Positions 52,649 to 62,814 of a stretch of DNA of 64,000 nucleotides are shown here, piece after piece; the first letter of the stretch is position 1; each line of letters begins with the position of its first letter. The DNA lies in NCBI RefSeq assembly GCF_018636735.1, contig NZ_CP045200.1, positions 806,001 to 870,000 on the forward strand, read 5' to 3'. A model generated the notes under the pieces. That model had not been told where the DNA came from, made no database searches, and saw nothing but the letters and a program-made list of their open reading frames with translations. A program made the translations under genes and the position numbers. This stretch comes from Erythrobacter sp. 3-20A1M (lineage in GTDB: Bacteria; Pseudomonadota; Alphaproteobacteria; Sphingomonadales; Sphingomonadaceae).

Positions 52649-54202
52649 ATGCAGATGTTTTTCAGGAAGCTGGTTCTGGCGGCGCTGCTCGCCGCGATAC
52701 CCGCCGGCGCGCAGGCGCACTGGCGCAAGGCGTCGAGCGAGCATTTCGTCATCTACGCCGACGACAGCGAGCGCGATCTGCAACAGTTCGGCGAGACGCT
52801 GGAGCGTTATCACGCGGCGATGGCATACCTTACCAAGAGCGATCAAGCCGCGCCGAGCCCGTCCAACCGGGTCACGATCTACGTGGTCGGCAGCGAGCGC
52901 GATGTGCAGAAACTGGCCGGAGGCGATTCGAAATATGTCGGCGGCTTCTACATTCCGCGCGCGGGCGGCTCTCGCGCGTTCGTGCAGAAGATACGGTCAA
53001 TGGGGCGCGACCCCGATTTTTCCGTAATCATCCTGCTGCACGAATACGCCCACCACTTCCTGATGAGCAGTTCGCGTTTCGCCCTGCCGCGCTGGATGAA
53101 CGAAGGCGCGGCGGAGTTCTACGCCTCGGCGGACTTCCCCCGCGACGGCAGCGTGAATATCGGCAAGCCTGCACAGCATCGCGGCCCCGAGCTCTATCGG
53201 GCGCGGGAAGTGTCGATCGAGGAACTGTTCGATCCCGAACTCTACGAGAAGAAGCGCAAGAAGGGCTACGACGCGTTCTACGGTCGCAGCTGGCTGCTCT
53301 ATCACTACCTGACCTTCAACGAAGAGCGGCGCGGCCAGTTCGCCGCTTATCTGACCGCGCTCCTCGATGGCAAGGCACCGCTCGAAGCGGCGCGCGCGGG
53401 CTTCGGCGACCTCGACCAGCTGGAGGACGAACTCGATGACTATCTCGGTTCGTCCAAGATGATGCAGATCTCCCTCCCGGCGGAGTGGCTGAAAATCCGG
53501 CCCGTGACGGTCAGCGAACTGAGCGAGGGGATGGACGAGATGATCGAGGTTCAGATGCGCTCGCAGCGCGGCGTCAATCGCGAACAGGCGCTCGCCATCG
53601 TCGAGGACGCTCGCAGGATCGCGGCGAAATACCCGGACGATCCCGGCGTCCTGGCGGAGCTGGCGGAGGCGGAATACGACGCGGGCAACCCCGATGCGGC
53701 GATCGCTGCTGCGGACCGGGCGATCGCACTCGATCCCACGCTGACCAATCCCTACGTCCAGAAGGGATATGCCCTGTTCGCCGAGGCGAGCGAAGCGGGC
53801 GCGGATGCGGACTGGGCCGCCGCGCTCAAACCGTGGACCGCGCTCAACCAGCTGGAGAACGACCATCCCCTGCCGTTGATCTATTTCTATCGCATTGCGC
53901 AGATGCGCGGCGGCGAGGTCCCGGAACTGGCCCGAGGCGCGCTGGAATGGGCATCGCAGCTCGCACCGTTCGACCTTGGCCTTACCTTCCAGACCGCTCT
54001 CATGCAGGCGGGCGAAGGCAAGATCGCGCTCGCGCAGGCGAACCTGCTCTCGGTCGCTTCCAACCCGCATGGCGGGGGACTGGCGGAAAAGGCCAGGCAA
54101 TTGCATGAGGCGCTTGCCGGGTTCGAGGAAGGAACGCCGGTCGGTCCTGCCGATCTGCCGACATTGGTTTCCCCGCCGGAGGGCGATGGTCCGGAGAGCT
54201 AG
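52649..54202 (+). CDS. Secreted gluzincin-type metallopeptidase with TPR-like C-terminus
   Basis: A 517-residue exported protein: signal peptide MQMFFRKLVLAALLAAIPAG then AQA. The zinc motif is HEYAHHF (H131-E132...H135) and a Glu follows in WMNEGAAEFYA (about 150-157), typical of the peptidase MA-like / DUF1570 group. The last 230 residues are helical repeats with TPR-like features (EYDAGNPDAAIAAADRAIALDPTLTNPYVQKG). Substrate and role are unknown. It lies close after the DUF885 gene, and the pair may act on the same exported substrates. Confidence 0.8.
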   Translation: MQMFFRKLVLAALLAAIPAGAQAHWRKASSEHFVIYADDSERDLQQFGETLERYHAAMAYLTKSDQAAPSPSNRVTIYVVGSERDVQKLAGGDSKYVGGFYIPRAGGSRAFVQKIRSMGRDPDFSVIILLHEYAHHFLMSSSRFALPRWMNEGAAEFYASADFPRDGSVNIGKPAQHRGPELYRAREVSIEELFDPELYEKKRKKGYDAFYGRSWLLYHYLTFNEERRGQFAAYLTALLDGKAPLEAARAGFGDLDQLEDELDDYLGSSKMMQISLPAEWLKIRPVTVSELSEGMDEMIEVQMRSQRGVNREQALAIVEDARRIAAKYPDDPGVLAELAEAEYDAGNPDAAIAAADRAIALDPTLTNPYVQKGYALFAEASEAGADADWAAALKPWTALNQLENDHPLPLIYFYRIAQMRGGEVPELARGALEWASQLAPFDLGLTFQTALMQAGEGKIALAQANLLSVASNPHGGGLAEKARQLHEALAGFEEGTPVGPADLPTLVSPPEGDGPES

Positions 54203-54216
54203 GTTCGGCGATCGGC

Positions 54217-55071
54217 CTACTGAACCATTTGATCGCTGGGCACGAGGGTTATCTCGAACAGACTGGGCCAGCGCTTGCCCGTCACGAACAGGCGCTTGCC
54301 TGTCGGGTCCCATGCGATGCCGTTGAGCACGGCGTTCGGGTCGCTCGCCGCGACCTGCTGCACGATCCCACGCAGATCGTACAGCTGACGCACCTTGCCC
54401 GTGTCGGGATCGATCGCGACGATGAAGGGGCTCATCCAGACATTGGCCAGGATCATGCCGTCCACCGTCTCCAGCTCGTTCAATTGGCGCAGCGGGCGTC
54501 CGTTGAGTGTGACGGCGATGTCGCGCTTCCACGCATAGGTGTTCGGATCGAGCACATGCAGGTTCGCGCTTCCATCGGAAGCGATCAGCTCGTCGCCCAG
54601 CGTGGTGAGGCCCCAGCCTTCATACGGATAGCCTTCCTGCGAGCGGACCGGTTTCAGCCCGTCCATCTTCCAGCGATGGATGATGCCGTCCTTCCACGTC
54701 AGGCTGACGAGCTCCTTGCCCACCAGCGCCATCCCTTCGCCGAATTCGCCCGAGGGGATCGGCTTTTCGGCCAGCACTTTGCCGCTTGTCAGGTCGACCT
54801 TGCGGATGTTCGATTCGCCGATCTGGCCCGTGCTTTCGTAAAGCGCGCCGTCATGCCACAGCAGCCCTTGCGTGAACGCGTTCGGATCGTGCGGATAGGT
54901 CGCGACCACCTGCGCTTCCAGCACCTGTGGACGATCGAGCGTCGCCACCGGGGCGGGCATCTCGGTAGCAGCAGCCTCTTGCGCGGCAGCTTGGCTCGGT
55001 TGCTGGGCGGTGCACGCCGCCGCGGCGGCGAGTGCGAATAGGAGCGAAAGCGGCGCGGCGAAGCGGGTCAT
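54217..55071 (-). CDS. Glutaminyl-peptide cyclotransferase (lipoprotein)
   Basis: A 284-residue exported protein. A lipoprotein signal peptide (LSLLFALAAAAAC) precedes a low-complexity Ala/Gln linker. From about residue 52 the beta-propeller of plant-type glutaminyl cyclases appears: TYPHDPNAFTQGLLWHDGALYESTG, then SGEFGEGMALVGKELVSLTWKDG and NELETVDGMILANVW. It forms pyroglutamate at the N-termini of exported proteins. It is convergent with the peptidase gene (14 bp). Confidence 0.92.
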   Translation of the reverse strand: MTRFAAPLSLLFALAAAAACTAQQPSQAAAQEAAATEMPAPVATLDRPQVLEAQVVATYPHDPNAFTQGLLWHDGALYESTGQIGESNIRKVDLTSGKVLAEKPIPSGEFGEGMALVGKELVSLTWKDGIIHRWKMDGLKPVRSQEGYPYEGWGLTTLGDELIASDGSANLHVLDPNTYAWKRDIAVTLNGRPLRQLNELETVDGMILANVWMSPFIVAIDPDTGKVRQLYDLRGIVQQVAASDPNAVLNGIAWDPTGKRLFVTGKRWPSLFEITLVPSDQMVQ

Positions 55072-55158
55072 GGGCGCGCAATATCACGCGCGCGAGATGA
55101 GCGCAGCATGAAAGGCCCGCACGCAGTGCGCGCGGGCCGGGCATTCACCTTGCGCGGG

Positions 55159-55479
55159 TCATTTCTTCCCGAACAGGCCGCTGGCGAAGTTCGCCACGTC
55201 GTCGAAGGGATTACCGTCGTTGTCCTGGTCGAGCATGGAGGCGAACTTGGCCAGCGAGCCTTCGCCGCCGATCTGATCGCGAATCTGGCTGAGGATATCG
55301 GCGTCGATGCCGGTCTTGTCCGCCGCCGTCCGGATGGTGTCACCATCCTGGTGATGCGCCTCGGCAAGGGCGGCGATCGCCTTCTCGGCGGTTTCGGGTT
55401 CGATGCCGAGTTTGTCGGCCATGTTCTTGACCGTGGGGTGATTGCGGGCTGCGCCCATGACCTGATCGAAAAGGCCCAT
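55159..55479 (-). CDS. Small protein with a calcium-loop-like motif
   Basis: A 106-residue protein starting MGLFDQVMGAARNHPTVKNMADKLGI after AGGAG. It is helical and acidic, with MGLFDQVMG and KAIAALAEAHHQDGDTI as recognisable features. Near the C-terminus DQDNDGNPFDDV is an EF-hand-like DxDxDG calcium loop. The layout recalls DUF937-like small proteins but I cannot name the family with certainty. It is between the glutaminyl cyclase and pckA, on its own. Confidence 0.65.
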   Translation of the reverse strand: MGLFDQVMGAARNHPTVKNMADKLGIEPETAEKAIAALAEAHHQDGDTIRTAADKTGIDADILSQIRDQIGGEGSLAKFASMLDQDNDGNPFDDVANFASGLFGKK

Positions 55480-55602
55480 CGTCTCGTTCTCCTGTGGTCG
55501 GACGGCGACGGGCCGTCCATCCCTCCAGATACGATTGGCCCCCGCTCCGGTTTCCCGGGCGGGGGCTCTCCTCTCCAACTCGTGGCCGGGTGGCGAAGCG
55601 GG

Positions 55603-57210
55603 TCAGGCCGCCTGCGGGGCGGCGTTGCGCACACCCTCGTCGACATGCGCTTCGAACTCGGCAAAATTATCCACGAACAGCTGCACCAGCTTTTGTGCGG
55701 TGCGATCATATTCCTCGGCATCGGCCCAGGTACTGCGCGGAGCGAGGATGGTCTGATCGTTCCCCTTATCCGCCAGCGCAGGAACGGAAACCGGCACATC
55801 GAACCCGAAATTCGGGTCCTTGCGATATTCGACATCGTCCAGATCGCCGTCGAGCGCAGCATTCAGAAGCGCGCGCGTGGCCTTGATCGGCATGCGGTTG
55901 CCGGTGCCGTATTTGCCCCCGGTCCAGCCGGTATTGAGCAGCCAGCACTGCACTTCGCCCCTCGCGATCCGCTCCTTCAGCAGATTGCCGTAGACGCTGG
56001 GATGGCGCGGCATGAAGGGCGCGCCGAAGCAGGTGGAGAAAGTCGCCTCGGGCTCGGTCACGCCGATTTCCGTCCCGGCGACCTTCGCGGTGTAGCCCGA
56101 CAGGAAGTGATACATCGCCTGATCGGGGGTCAGCCGCGCGATCGGGGGCAGCACGCCGAAGGCATCGGCGGTCAGCATCACCACATTGCTCGGCACGGGC
56201 CCCATATTGTCCGCGCTGGTATTGGGAATGAACTCGAGCGGATAGGCACCGCGCGTGTTCTCCGCCAAGGAGTTGTCGTCGAGATCGAGCTCGCCGTCTG
56301 CGTCCATCACCACGTTTTCCAGCACCGTGCCCGGCATCTTGGTGGTGGCGAAGATTTCCGGCTCCGCCGCGGGATCGAGGCGGATCATCTTGGCGTAGCA
56401 GCCGCCTTCGAAATTGAAGACCGCGGTGTCGGACCAGCCATGTTCGTCGTCGCCGATCAGCGTGCGGCTGGCATCGGCGGACAGCGTGGTCTTGCCGGTG
56501 CCCGACAGGCCGAAGAAAACCGCCGTCTTGCCGTCAGGGCCGATATTGGCGCTGCAATGCATGGGCATCACGCCCTTGGGCGGCAGCAGGTAGTTGAGGA
56601 TGCCGAAAACGCTCTTCTTCATCTCGCCGGCATAGCGCGTCCCGCCGATCAGGATCAGCTTCTCCGACAGGTTCACGGCGATCACGGTCTCGCTGCGAGT
56701 CCCGTGCCGTTCGGGATCGGCCCGGAAGCTCGGCAGATCGATGATGGTGTATTCGGGTGCGAAGCCTTCCAGCTCTTCCGCCGTCGGCCGACACAGCAGG
56801 GTGCGGATGAACAGGTTGTGCCAGGCGAGTTCGTTCACCACCCGTACCTTAACACGGTGTTCCGGCTGGGAACCGCCGAACAGGTCGGCGACGTAGAGCT
56901 GATCTTTGTCCGCGAGGGCGGCGAGGAAATCCTCCTTCAGCGCGGCGAAGTGTTCCGGGGCCATCGGCTTGTTGACCTTGCCCCACCATACCGTGTCCTC
57001 GGTCTCGCCGTCGCGCACGATGAACTTGTCGTTCGCGCTGCGCCCGGTGTGCTCCCCGGTTTCGACCACCAGCGCGCCGTGCTTCGACAGGCGACCTTCA
57101 TTGTCGGCCACCGCACGCTCGACCAGTTCGTCTGTGCCGAGATTGGCGCGGACATCCGCATTTGTCCGAATGCCCTGGTCGGCGAGCGAGTGCGACAAGC
57201 CATTGATCAC
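55603..57210 (-). CDS. pckA: Phosphoenolpyruvate carboxykinase (ATP)
   Basis: A 535-residue enzyme converting oxaloacetate and ATP to PEP, CO2 and ADP, the entry to gluconeogenesis. Motifs: [18 protein letters not shown], the PEPCK P-loop [25 protein letters not shown], and [10 protein letters not shown]. The GTG at 57210 with GGAGGAG 11 nt before it is preferred; an ATG at 57240 has no ribosome binding site. It is divergent from chvI, a gene pair kept in many alphaproteobacteria, where ChvI controls pckA. Confidence 0.95.
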   Translation of the reverse strand: MINGLSHSLADQGIRTNADVRANLGTDELVERAVADNEGRLSKHGALVVETGEHTGRSANDKFIVRDGETEDTVWWGKVNKPMAPEHFAALKEDFLAALADKDQLYVADLFGGSQPEHRVKVRVVNELAWHNLFIRTLLCRPTAEELEGFAPEYTIIDLPSFRADPERHGTRSETVIAVNLSEKLILIGGTRYAGEMKKSVFGILNYLLPPKGVMPMHCSANIGPDGKTAVFFGLSGTGKTTLSADASRTLIGDDEHGWSDTAVFNFEGGCYAKMIRLDPAAEPEIFATTKMPGTVLENVVMDADGELDLDDNSLAENTRGAYPLEFIPNTSADNMGPVPSNVVMLTADAFGVLPPIARLTPDQAMYHFLSGYTAKVAGTEIGVTEPEATFSTCFGAPFMPRHPSVYGNLLKERIARGEVQCWLLNTGWTGGKYGTGNRMPIKATRALLNAALDGDLDDVEYRKDPNFGFDVPVSVPALADKGNDQTILAPRSTWADAEEYDRTAQKLVQLFVDNFAEFEAHVDEGVRNAAPQAA

Positions 57211-57445
57211 GTGAACGAAATCTCCTCCGGGACGCTGCATCGAACGAATCGCAGCGGGCCTCCGGCGTGGTTATGCATAGGTATGCGCGACCGCATAGTG
57301 CGGGCTGGCGATCCCGTCAAACGGCTTGTGCACGAAGCGCGACGAAAAGATGCCCTGCGGCGCGGGTTTGTGCCGCGCTCTCGCATTGTGTCGGCCTGCA
57401 CTTCCGTTTACGCCGGATCGCGAGCAAAGGTGCGGAAAGGCGATC

Positions 57446-58210
57446 ATGACGAGCGAGGTGCGGACGAGCGACACGGGCGAACCGCCCGCCCCGCGCAGGG
57501 GGCGGCGCGAGATCGCGCTGGTCGACGACGATCGCAACATCCTGACCACCGTTTCGATCGCGCTGCAGGCGGAAGGTTTCGCCACGCGGGTCTATTCCGA
57601 CGGCGAAGGCGCGCTCAAGGCATTGCTGGAGAGCCCGCCCGACCTCGCCGTGTTCGACATCAAGATGCCGCGCATGGACGGGATGGAGCTGCTGCGCCGC
57701 CTGCGCGCCGAATCCGATCTGCCGGTGATCTTCCTGACCAGCAAGGACGACGAGCGCGACGAGGAGGCCGGGTTCGAAATGGGCGCGGACGACTATATCG
57801 CCAAGCCGTTCAGCCTGCGCCTGCTGCTCGCCCGTATCCGCGCGATCCTGCGCCGCAGCGGGCTGGAGGAGGATGGCGTCGAGGGCGAGGAAGCGGGTCC
57901 GCCGCGCGAACCGTTCTCACGCGGACGGCTGACCATGGATCCCGCGCGCCACAAGGTCGCATGGGAGGACCGCCCGGTGGCGCTGACCGTGACCGAGTTC
58001 CTGCTGCTGGAGGCGCTGGCGCTGCGCCCCGGCATCATCAAGAGCCGCAACCAGCTGATGGACGCGGCCTATCCCGACGACATCTTCGTCGACGATCGCA
58101 CGGTCGACAGCCATATCAAGCGCATCCGGCGCAAGTTCCGCCAGATCGACCGCGAGTTTTCCGCGATCGAGACGCTCTACGGCGCGGGGTACAGCTTCTC
58201 CGATGGCTGA
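57446..58210 (+). CDS. chvI: Response regulator ChvI (OmpR family)
   Basis: A 254-residue two-component regulator. Receiver: LVDDDRN, phospho-acceptor Asp71 ([13 protein letters not shown]), Lys120 (YIAKPF). DNA-binding winged helix: [22 protein letters not shown] and [13 protein letters not shown], ending in [10 protein letters not shown]. ChvI responds to acid and envelope stress via ChvG in rhizobia. It overlaps chvG by 8 bp. The N-terminal 20 residues are a flexible extension. Confidence 0.95.
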   Translation: MTSEVRTSDTGEPPAPRRGRREIALVDDDRNILTTVSIALQAEGFATRVYSDGEGALKALLESPPDLAVFDIKMPRMDGMELLRRLRAESDLPVIFLTSKDDERDEEAGFEMGADDYIAKPFSLRLLLARIRAILRRSGLEEDGVEGEEAGPPREPFSRGRLTMDPARHKVAWEDRPVALTVTEFLLLEALALRPGIIKSRNQLMDAAYPDDIFVDDRTVDSHIKRIRRKFRQIDREFSAIETLYGAGYSFSDG

Positions 58211-59792
58211 CGCGCCGACGGTTCGGGACCGGCTGGTCCGGCCGCTCGCCCGCATCCGCCCGCTGGAACGGCTTTCCCTCACCGCTCGCATTCTGGCGGT
58301 GAACATCCTGCCGCTGGCCTTGCTGGGCGGCGGCATCTTCTACCTCGATTCCTACCGTGCGCAGCTGCTCGACGAGCGTTACAAGCTCGCCCGGATCGAG
58401 GCGCAGATCACCGCCGAGGCGCTGGCGGGTGCGAGCCGCGAGCGGCAGGACGCGCTGCTGATCCAGATCGGCAAGGAACAGAAGATGCGCCTGCGCCTGT
58501 TCGACCCGAAGGGGCGGCTGATCGCCGACAGCTTCAAGCTGGACGAGCCCGGCTTCACACTCGACAATCCGGACGACGATCCGTTCTCCCTGCGCTTCGC
58601 ACGGCTGCTCGACCAGGTGGTCGACACGCTCGTCAGCGCACAACCCGTGCCGCGCTATATCGAGCCGGAGGCGCAAACCGCCGATGCGTGGCCAGAACTG
58701 GTTCGCGCGCGCGAACAGCGGCTTTCCCAGATCGAGCTGCGCCAGGCACGCGACCGCACCCCGGTCATCACCGCCGCCGCGCCGGTGGGCCTGCAGGGCG
58801 CGACGCTGCTCACCACCCGCAACGCGGTGGACATTACCGAGGCGGTGCGCGCCGCGCGCAGTACGCTGGGCTTCGGCGTGCTCTTGGCGCTGTTCGCCTC
58901 CATTATGCTGTCGCTGTTCATGGCCCGCACCATCGTCCAGCCGCTGCAGACGCTCGCCAAGGCGGCGCAGCGCGTCCGGCTGGGGCGCGAACGCGAGGTG
59001 GAGGTCCCGCGCCTGCCCGACCGGCCGGACGAGATCGGCGTTCTGGCGCGCGCAGTTTCCGACATGACGCATGCGCTGCGCCAGCGGATCGATGCGGTCG
59101 AACATTTTGCCGCCGATGTCGCGCACGAGATCAAGAACCCGCTCGCGTCCCTGCGCAGCGCGGTCGAATCGCTCGGCACCGTGAACGATCCGGACCTGCG
59201 CGCCCAATTGCTGGAGATCGCGACGCACGACGTGCGCCGGATCGATCGACTGGTCACCGAGATTTCCGAGGCCAGCCGCATCGATGCTGAGCTGTCGCGC
59301 GCCACCTTCGAGCCGATCGACCTCGCTTCGCTGGCGGCCAATATCGCCGTCTCGCGCGAAGGACGGGGTCTCAATCGCGGTCACGAGATTACGATCGAAC
59401 GGCCGGAACGCACTGTGGCGGTCATGGGCGTGCCGCTGCGGCTGGAGCGGGTGATCGACAATTTGATCGACAACGCAGTGTCCTTCTCCCCCCCCGGTGC
59501 GCCGGTCGAGCTGACCGTGCGCGCGAGCGGGAGGACCGCCGACCTCGTGATCTGCGACCGGGGGCCGGGCATCCCGGAAGACGCACGGGCCAAGGTTTTC
59601 GAACGGTTTCATTCGGACCGGCCGGAGGCGGAGGATTTCGGCAATCACAGCGGCCTTGGCCTCGCCATCGCGCGCACCATCGTGGAAGCGCATGGCGGGA
59701 CGCTGAGCGTGGAGGACCGCGCCGATGGCGGATACGGGGCGTGCCTGGTCGTGCGCCTGCCCGCCGCCCGCTCCGACGAGAACGAGCCGTGA
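58203..59792 (+). CDS. chvG: Sensor histidine kinase ChvG
   Basis: A 529-residue membrane kinase. Two membrane helices (about 31-48, [19 protein letters not shown], and 219-240, [19 protein letters not shown]) bracket a periplasmic sensor of about 170 residues. HAMP follows, then the phosphorylated His308 ([14 protein letters not shown]), the N box IDNAVSFS, and G boxes DRGPGIPE and [16 protein letters not shown]. It phosphorylates ChvI. The stop overlaps the hprK GTG by 4 bp. Confidence 0.94.
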   Translation: MADAPTVRDRLVRPLARIRPLERLSLTARILAVNILPLALLGGGIFYLDSYRAQLLDERYKLARIEAQITAEALAGASRERQDALLIQIGKEQKMRLRLFDPKGRLIADSFKLDEPGFTLDNPDDDPFSLRFARLLDQVVDTLVSAQPVPRYIEPEAQTADAWPELVRAREQRLSQIELRQARDRTPVITAAAPVGLQGATLLTTRNAVDITEAVRAARSTLGFGVLLALFASIMLSLFMARTIVQPLQTLAKAAQRVRLGREREVEVPRLPDRPDEIGVLARAVSDMTHALRQRIDAVEHFAADVAHEIKNPLASLRSAVESLGTVNDPDLRAQLLEIATHDVRRIDRLVTEISEASRIDAELSRATFEPIDLASLAANIAVSREGRGLNRGHEITIERPERTVAVMGVPLRLERVIDNLIDNAVSFSPPGAPVELTVRASGRTADLVICDRGPGIPEDARAKVFERFHSDRPEAEDFGNHSGLGLAIARTIVEAHGGTLSVEDRADGGYGACLVVRLPAARSDENEP

Positions 59793-60202
59793 CGCGATTC
59801 CAGGCGAGCTGCGTGGCGGTTGGCGGACGCGGTCTGCTGATCGCGGGGCCGCCGGGCAGCGGCAAGAGCACGCTGGCGCTGAAACTGATCGACCGCGGGG
59901 CAACGCTGGTCGGTGACGACGGGGTGGAACTGGCGCGCGAGGGCACGCGCCTGATCGCGCATCCGGTCGCCGCTACGGTCGGGCTGATAGAGGTGCGCAA
60001 TGTCGGGATCCATACCCTGCCCGCGTCCCCCGCCACCGTCGCCCTGCTGCTGCGACTGACCGGAGAGGCTCCGCGCTATGTCGAGGCGGCGGACAGGGAG
60101 GAACTGGCCGGGGCGGCGATACCCGCGCTCGCCTTCGATCCGGGCATTCCAGCAGCGGCGATCCGCGCCGAAATCGCCCTGCGGCGTTACGGTCTTGCGT
60201 GA
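59789..60202 (+). CDS. hprK: HPr kinase/phosphorylase, short alphaproteobacterial form
   Basis: A 137-residue protein corresponding only to the C-terminal catalytic domain of HprK. Walker A is GPPGSGKST (20-28), then GATLVGDDGVEL. The N-terminal domain of the Firmicutes enzyme is absent, as usual in alphaproteobacteria. It phosphorylates HPr on the regulatory Ser (encoded 1.5 kb downstream). The GTG at 59789 overlaps chvG (GTGA); the upstream frame is not family-like. Confidence 0.92.
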   Translation: MTRFQASCVAVGGRGLLIAGPPGSGKSTLALKLIDRGATLVGDDGVELAREGTRLIAHPVAATVGLIEVRNVGIHTLPASPATVALLLRLTGEAPRYVEAADREELAGAAIPALAFDPGIPAAAIRAEIALRRYGLA

Positions 60203-60271
60203 GCCCTTCCCACCCACCGGCAAATCGGCGATGAACCGCGCCATGACGTTCCGCGATTCCCGCACCGCCCG

Positions 60272-61162
60272 ATGACCGGGCAACGGCAGCAGATCCTGCT
60301 CGTCACCGGTGTGTCCGGCGCGGGCAAGACCACCGCGCTTCATGTGCTGGAGGATCTGGGGTGGGAAGCGGTCGACAATTTCCCCATCCGCCTGCTCGAA
60401 TCCTTCGTCAGTGAGGCGGCGGGCGATCCCGGCCCGCTGGCGATCGGGTTCGACGCCCGGACGCGCGGTTTCGTACCGGCCGAAATCATCGAACTGGTCG
60501 GGCGTCTGGCACAGCGCGAAGACCTCTCGATCGCCACTCTGTTTCTCGATTGCGGGAGCGGCGAACTGGAACGCCGCTACAACGAGACGCGGCGCCGCCA
60601 CCCCCTGTCCGAAAGCCGGGCCGCACTCGACGGTATCCGCGCGGAACGCGAATTGATGGAACCGCTGCGCAGTTGGGCCGACATGGTAATCGACACCACC
60701 ACGCTGTCGAGCAACGAGCTGCAGCAGTTCGTCCGGCAGCGGTTCGAGGATGTCGCCCCCGACGCCCTGACCGTGACGGTCAGCAGTTTCGGCTTCGCCC
60801 GCGGCATGCCGCCCCTGGCCGATCTCGTCTTCGACATGCGCTATCTCGACAATCCGCACTGGGCGGAGGGCCTGCGTGAACAGACCGGCAGGGACGAGGC
60901 GGTGGGCGAATATATCGAGCGCGACGGAGCCTTCGCCGAAACCTTTCCCCGCATGCGCGACCTCGTGATCGACCTGCTCCCGCGCTATCGCAAGCAGGGC
61001 AAGGCCTATGTCCACGTCGCCTTCGGTTGTACCGGAGGGAGACATCGTTCGGTCTATACCGCCGAACGCATGGCGCAGGCCTTGCGCGAGGGGGGAATTT
61101 CGCCCACTGTCATTCACCGCAACCTGGCGTCGCGCACCGCGGACCGGATCGAAAGCCAGTAA
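60272..61162 (+). CDS. rapZ: RNase adapter RapZ / P-loop nucleotide-binding protein
   Basis: A 296-residue protein. The N-terminal P-loop is GVSGAGKTT (13-21), followed by VDNFPIRLLESF, and the C-terminal domain contains HVAFGCTGGRHRSVY with the ligand-binding loop. In E. coli RapZ binds glucosamine-6-phosphate and targets GlmZ for RNase E. In alphaproteobacteria GlmZ is absent, so the partner RNA or protein is unknown. Its position between hprK and the EIIA/HPr genes is the conserved alphaproteobacterial layout. glmS is elsewhere in this window. Confidence 0.93.
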   Translation: MTGQRQQILLVTGVSGAGKTTALHVLEDLGWEAVDNFPIRLLESFVSEAAGDPGPLAIGFDARTRGFVPAEIIELVGRLAQREDLSIATLFLDCGSGELERRYNETRRRHPLSESRAALDGIRAERELMEPLRSWADMVIDTTTLSSNELQQFVRQRFEDVAPDALTVTVSSFGFARGMPPLADLVFDMRYLDNPHWAEGLREQTGRDEAVGEYIERDGAFAETFPRMRDLVIDLLPRYRKQGKAYVHVAFGCTGGRHRSVYTAERMAQALREGGISPTVIHRNLASRTADRIESQ

Positions 61163-61202
61163 GGCCGGGAACCACAAGCGGGACAGCGCCGGGCACGACG
61201 TG

Positions 61203-61658
61203 ATGTTAGAAGAATTCACCCCTCCCCTTATCGGACTCGTCCTCGTCACCCACGGCCGGCTGGCCGAGGAATTCGTGGCCGCGATGGAACATGTGGTCGG
61301 GCCGCAGGCCGCTGTCCGCACCGTGTGTATCGGCCCGAACGACGATGCGGAGGAGCGTCGCCGCGAAATCGCGGACGCGGTCGCCGCCGTCGATAGCGGC
61401 CAGGGCGCCATCCTGCTGACCGACCTGTTCGGCGGCACGCCGTCCAACCTCGCCATCTCGCTGCTCGACGCCGGGCGGATAGAGGTGATCGCCGGGATCA
61501 ACCTGCCTATGCTGATCCGCCTCGCCGGAGTGCGCAAGACCATGCATGTGCGCGCTGCGGCCACCGCGGCGCAGGAGGCCGGGCGCAACTACATAACGGT
61601 CGCGTCCGAATTTCTTGGTCACGGAGATGTGGCGCAGGCGGAGAAGAAGGCCTCGTGA
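61203..61658 (+). CDS. PTS IIA component, mannose/EIIA-Man type
   Basis: A 151-residue phosphotransfer protein. The active His17 is in VLVTHGRLAEEF, and the family's LLTDLFGGTPSNLAISLL comes next at about 78-95. No matching PTS permease is visible, so it is likely regulatory, as in other alphaproteobacteria, working with HPr and EI(Ntr). The ATG at 61203 is directly preceded by a GTG (61200). It is coupled to HPr (GTGA). Confidence 0.92.
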   Translation: MLEEFTPPLIGLVLVTHGRLAEEFVAAMEHVVGPQAAVRTVCIGPNDDAEERRREIADAVAAVDSGQGAILLTDLFGGTPSNLAISLLDAGRIEVIAGINLPMLIRLAGVRKTMHVRAAATAAQEAGRNYITVASEFLGHGDVAQAEKKAS

Positions 61659-61933
61659 GCGAGCATCGGCGCACCGTCACGATCGTCAACCAGCGCGGCC
61701 TGCATGCGCGGGCGAGCGCGAAGTTCGTCTCCGCCGTCTCCGATTTGCCCGAGGGGTGCGAGGTGACGGTGGCGAAGGACGGATCGGAGGCCGCCGGCGG
61801 ATCGATCCTGGGCCTCATGATGCTGGGCGCGGCGAAGGGCGACACGATCGAGATCATGGTCGACGGCGCGGGTGACGAGACGGTGCTGAACGGGCTCTGC
61901 CAGCTGGTCGAAAACGGCTTCGGCGAGGAATAG
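61655..61933 (+). CDS. HPr family phosphocarrier protein
   Basis: A 92-residue PTS carrier starting with GTG. The phospho-His is His17 (NQRGLHARASAKF), and the HprK target is Ser50 (GGSILGLMMLGAAKG). It accepts phosphate from enzyme I (not in the window) and passes it to the adjacent EIIA, while HprK phosphorylation at Ser50 blocks transfer. Coupled to the EIIA gene and 5 bp before the TrmH-like gene. Confidence 0.95.
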   Translation: MSEHRRTVTIVNQRGLHARASAKFVSAVSDLPEGCEVTVAKDGSEAAGGSILGLMMLGAAKGDTIEIMVDGAGDETVLNGLCQLVENGFGEE

Positions 61934-61937
61934 CGCC

Positions 61938-62741
61938 ATGGCGCGCCGCCGGATCACCGGCTTCTCCAATCCGACGGTAAAAGCGCTGCGCGCCCTGCGC
62001 GAAAAGAAGCATCGCCGCCGAGAGCGCCGCTTCCTGGCGGAGGGACTGCGCCTGCTCACCGATGCGCGCGAGAACGGCCGGATTCCCGAGACGCTGGTGA
62101 TGGCGGAGGGGCGCGATCCGCACCCGCTGATCGACGCGCTCGAACAGGCGGTCGAGCGCCTGGGGGGCGAGGTGATCGAGGTGCCGGTGGAGATTCTCGC
62201 CAAGATCACCGGCAAGGACAATCCGCAGGCCGTGGTGGGAGCCTTCGCCGAATGGGGCACGACCCTCGCCGCGCTCGATCGCTCCGCCGCGCCGATCTGG
62301 CTGGTGGCGCAGGCGCTGCGCGATCCGGGCAATCTGGGCACGATGCTGCGCACCGGGGATGCGGTCGGCGCGGGCGGGCTGATCCTGATCGACGATTGCG
62401 CCGATCCCTTCAGCGTGGAGGCGGTTCGCGCAAGCATGGGGGCCGTCTTCACGCAGGCGATCGTCCAGACGCGTTGGGAAGGTTTCGTCCCATGGCTGCG
62501 CAACGGCCCGGGCCAGCTGGTCGCCGCATCGCTTCGGGACGCGGTGCCCTATCGCGGCGCACCGTACGAAGCGCCCTGCTTCGTGATGGTCGGCAACGAA
62601 TCGCAAGGGCTGCCGGAGGATTACGAGGCCGCGTGCGACCTGCGTGTCACCATGCCGATGCGCGGGCGCGCCGACAGCCTCAACGCCGCGGTCGCCGCCG
62701 CGGTGCTGGCCTACGAAGTGCTCGCCAGCCTGGATAGCTGA
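61938..62741 (+). CDS. TrmH/SpoU family RNA methyltransferase
   Basis: A 267-residue 2'-O-methyltransferase of the SPOUT class. N-terminal segment FSNPTVKALRALREKKHRRRERRFLAEGLR is the substrate-binding part typical of RNA methyltransferases acting on rRNA or tRNA. Motifs 1-3 of the trefoil knot are NPGNLGTMLRTGDAVGAGG, VGNESQGLP and MRGRADSLNAAVAAAVLAYE. The exact target nucleotide is not determinable here. It starts 5 bp after HPr and may be cotranscribed. Confidence 0.92.
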   Translation: MARRRITGFSNPTVKALRALREKKHRRRERRFLAEGLRLLTDARENGRIPETLVMAEGRDPHPLIDALEQAVERLGGEVIEVPVEILAKITGKDNPQAVVGAFAEWGTTLAALDRSAAPIWLVAQALRDPGNLGTMLRTGDAVGAGGLILIDDCADPFSVEAVRASMGAVFTQAIVQTRWEGFVPWLRNGPGQLVAASLRDAVPYRGAPYEAPCFVMVGNESQGLPEDYEAACDLRVTMPMRGRADSLNAAVAAAVLAYEVLASLDS

Positions 62742-62814
62742 CCCCCCGCTGCCTGAACGGGACGCGGCGGAGGCATTCACGGGCGATGCAGCGTTCGCGC
62801 CCTAGTTTTCCGCC

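Noticed and set aside
55108-58302. 1064-codon open frame on the plus strand opposite pckA
   Set aside because: It is the antisense shadow of pckA and part of chvI. In GC-rich DNA the opposite strand often stays open; the amino acid composition is Arg/Gly/His-rich with no domain, while PckA and ChvI are unmistakable.
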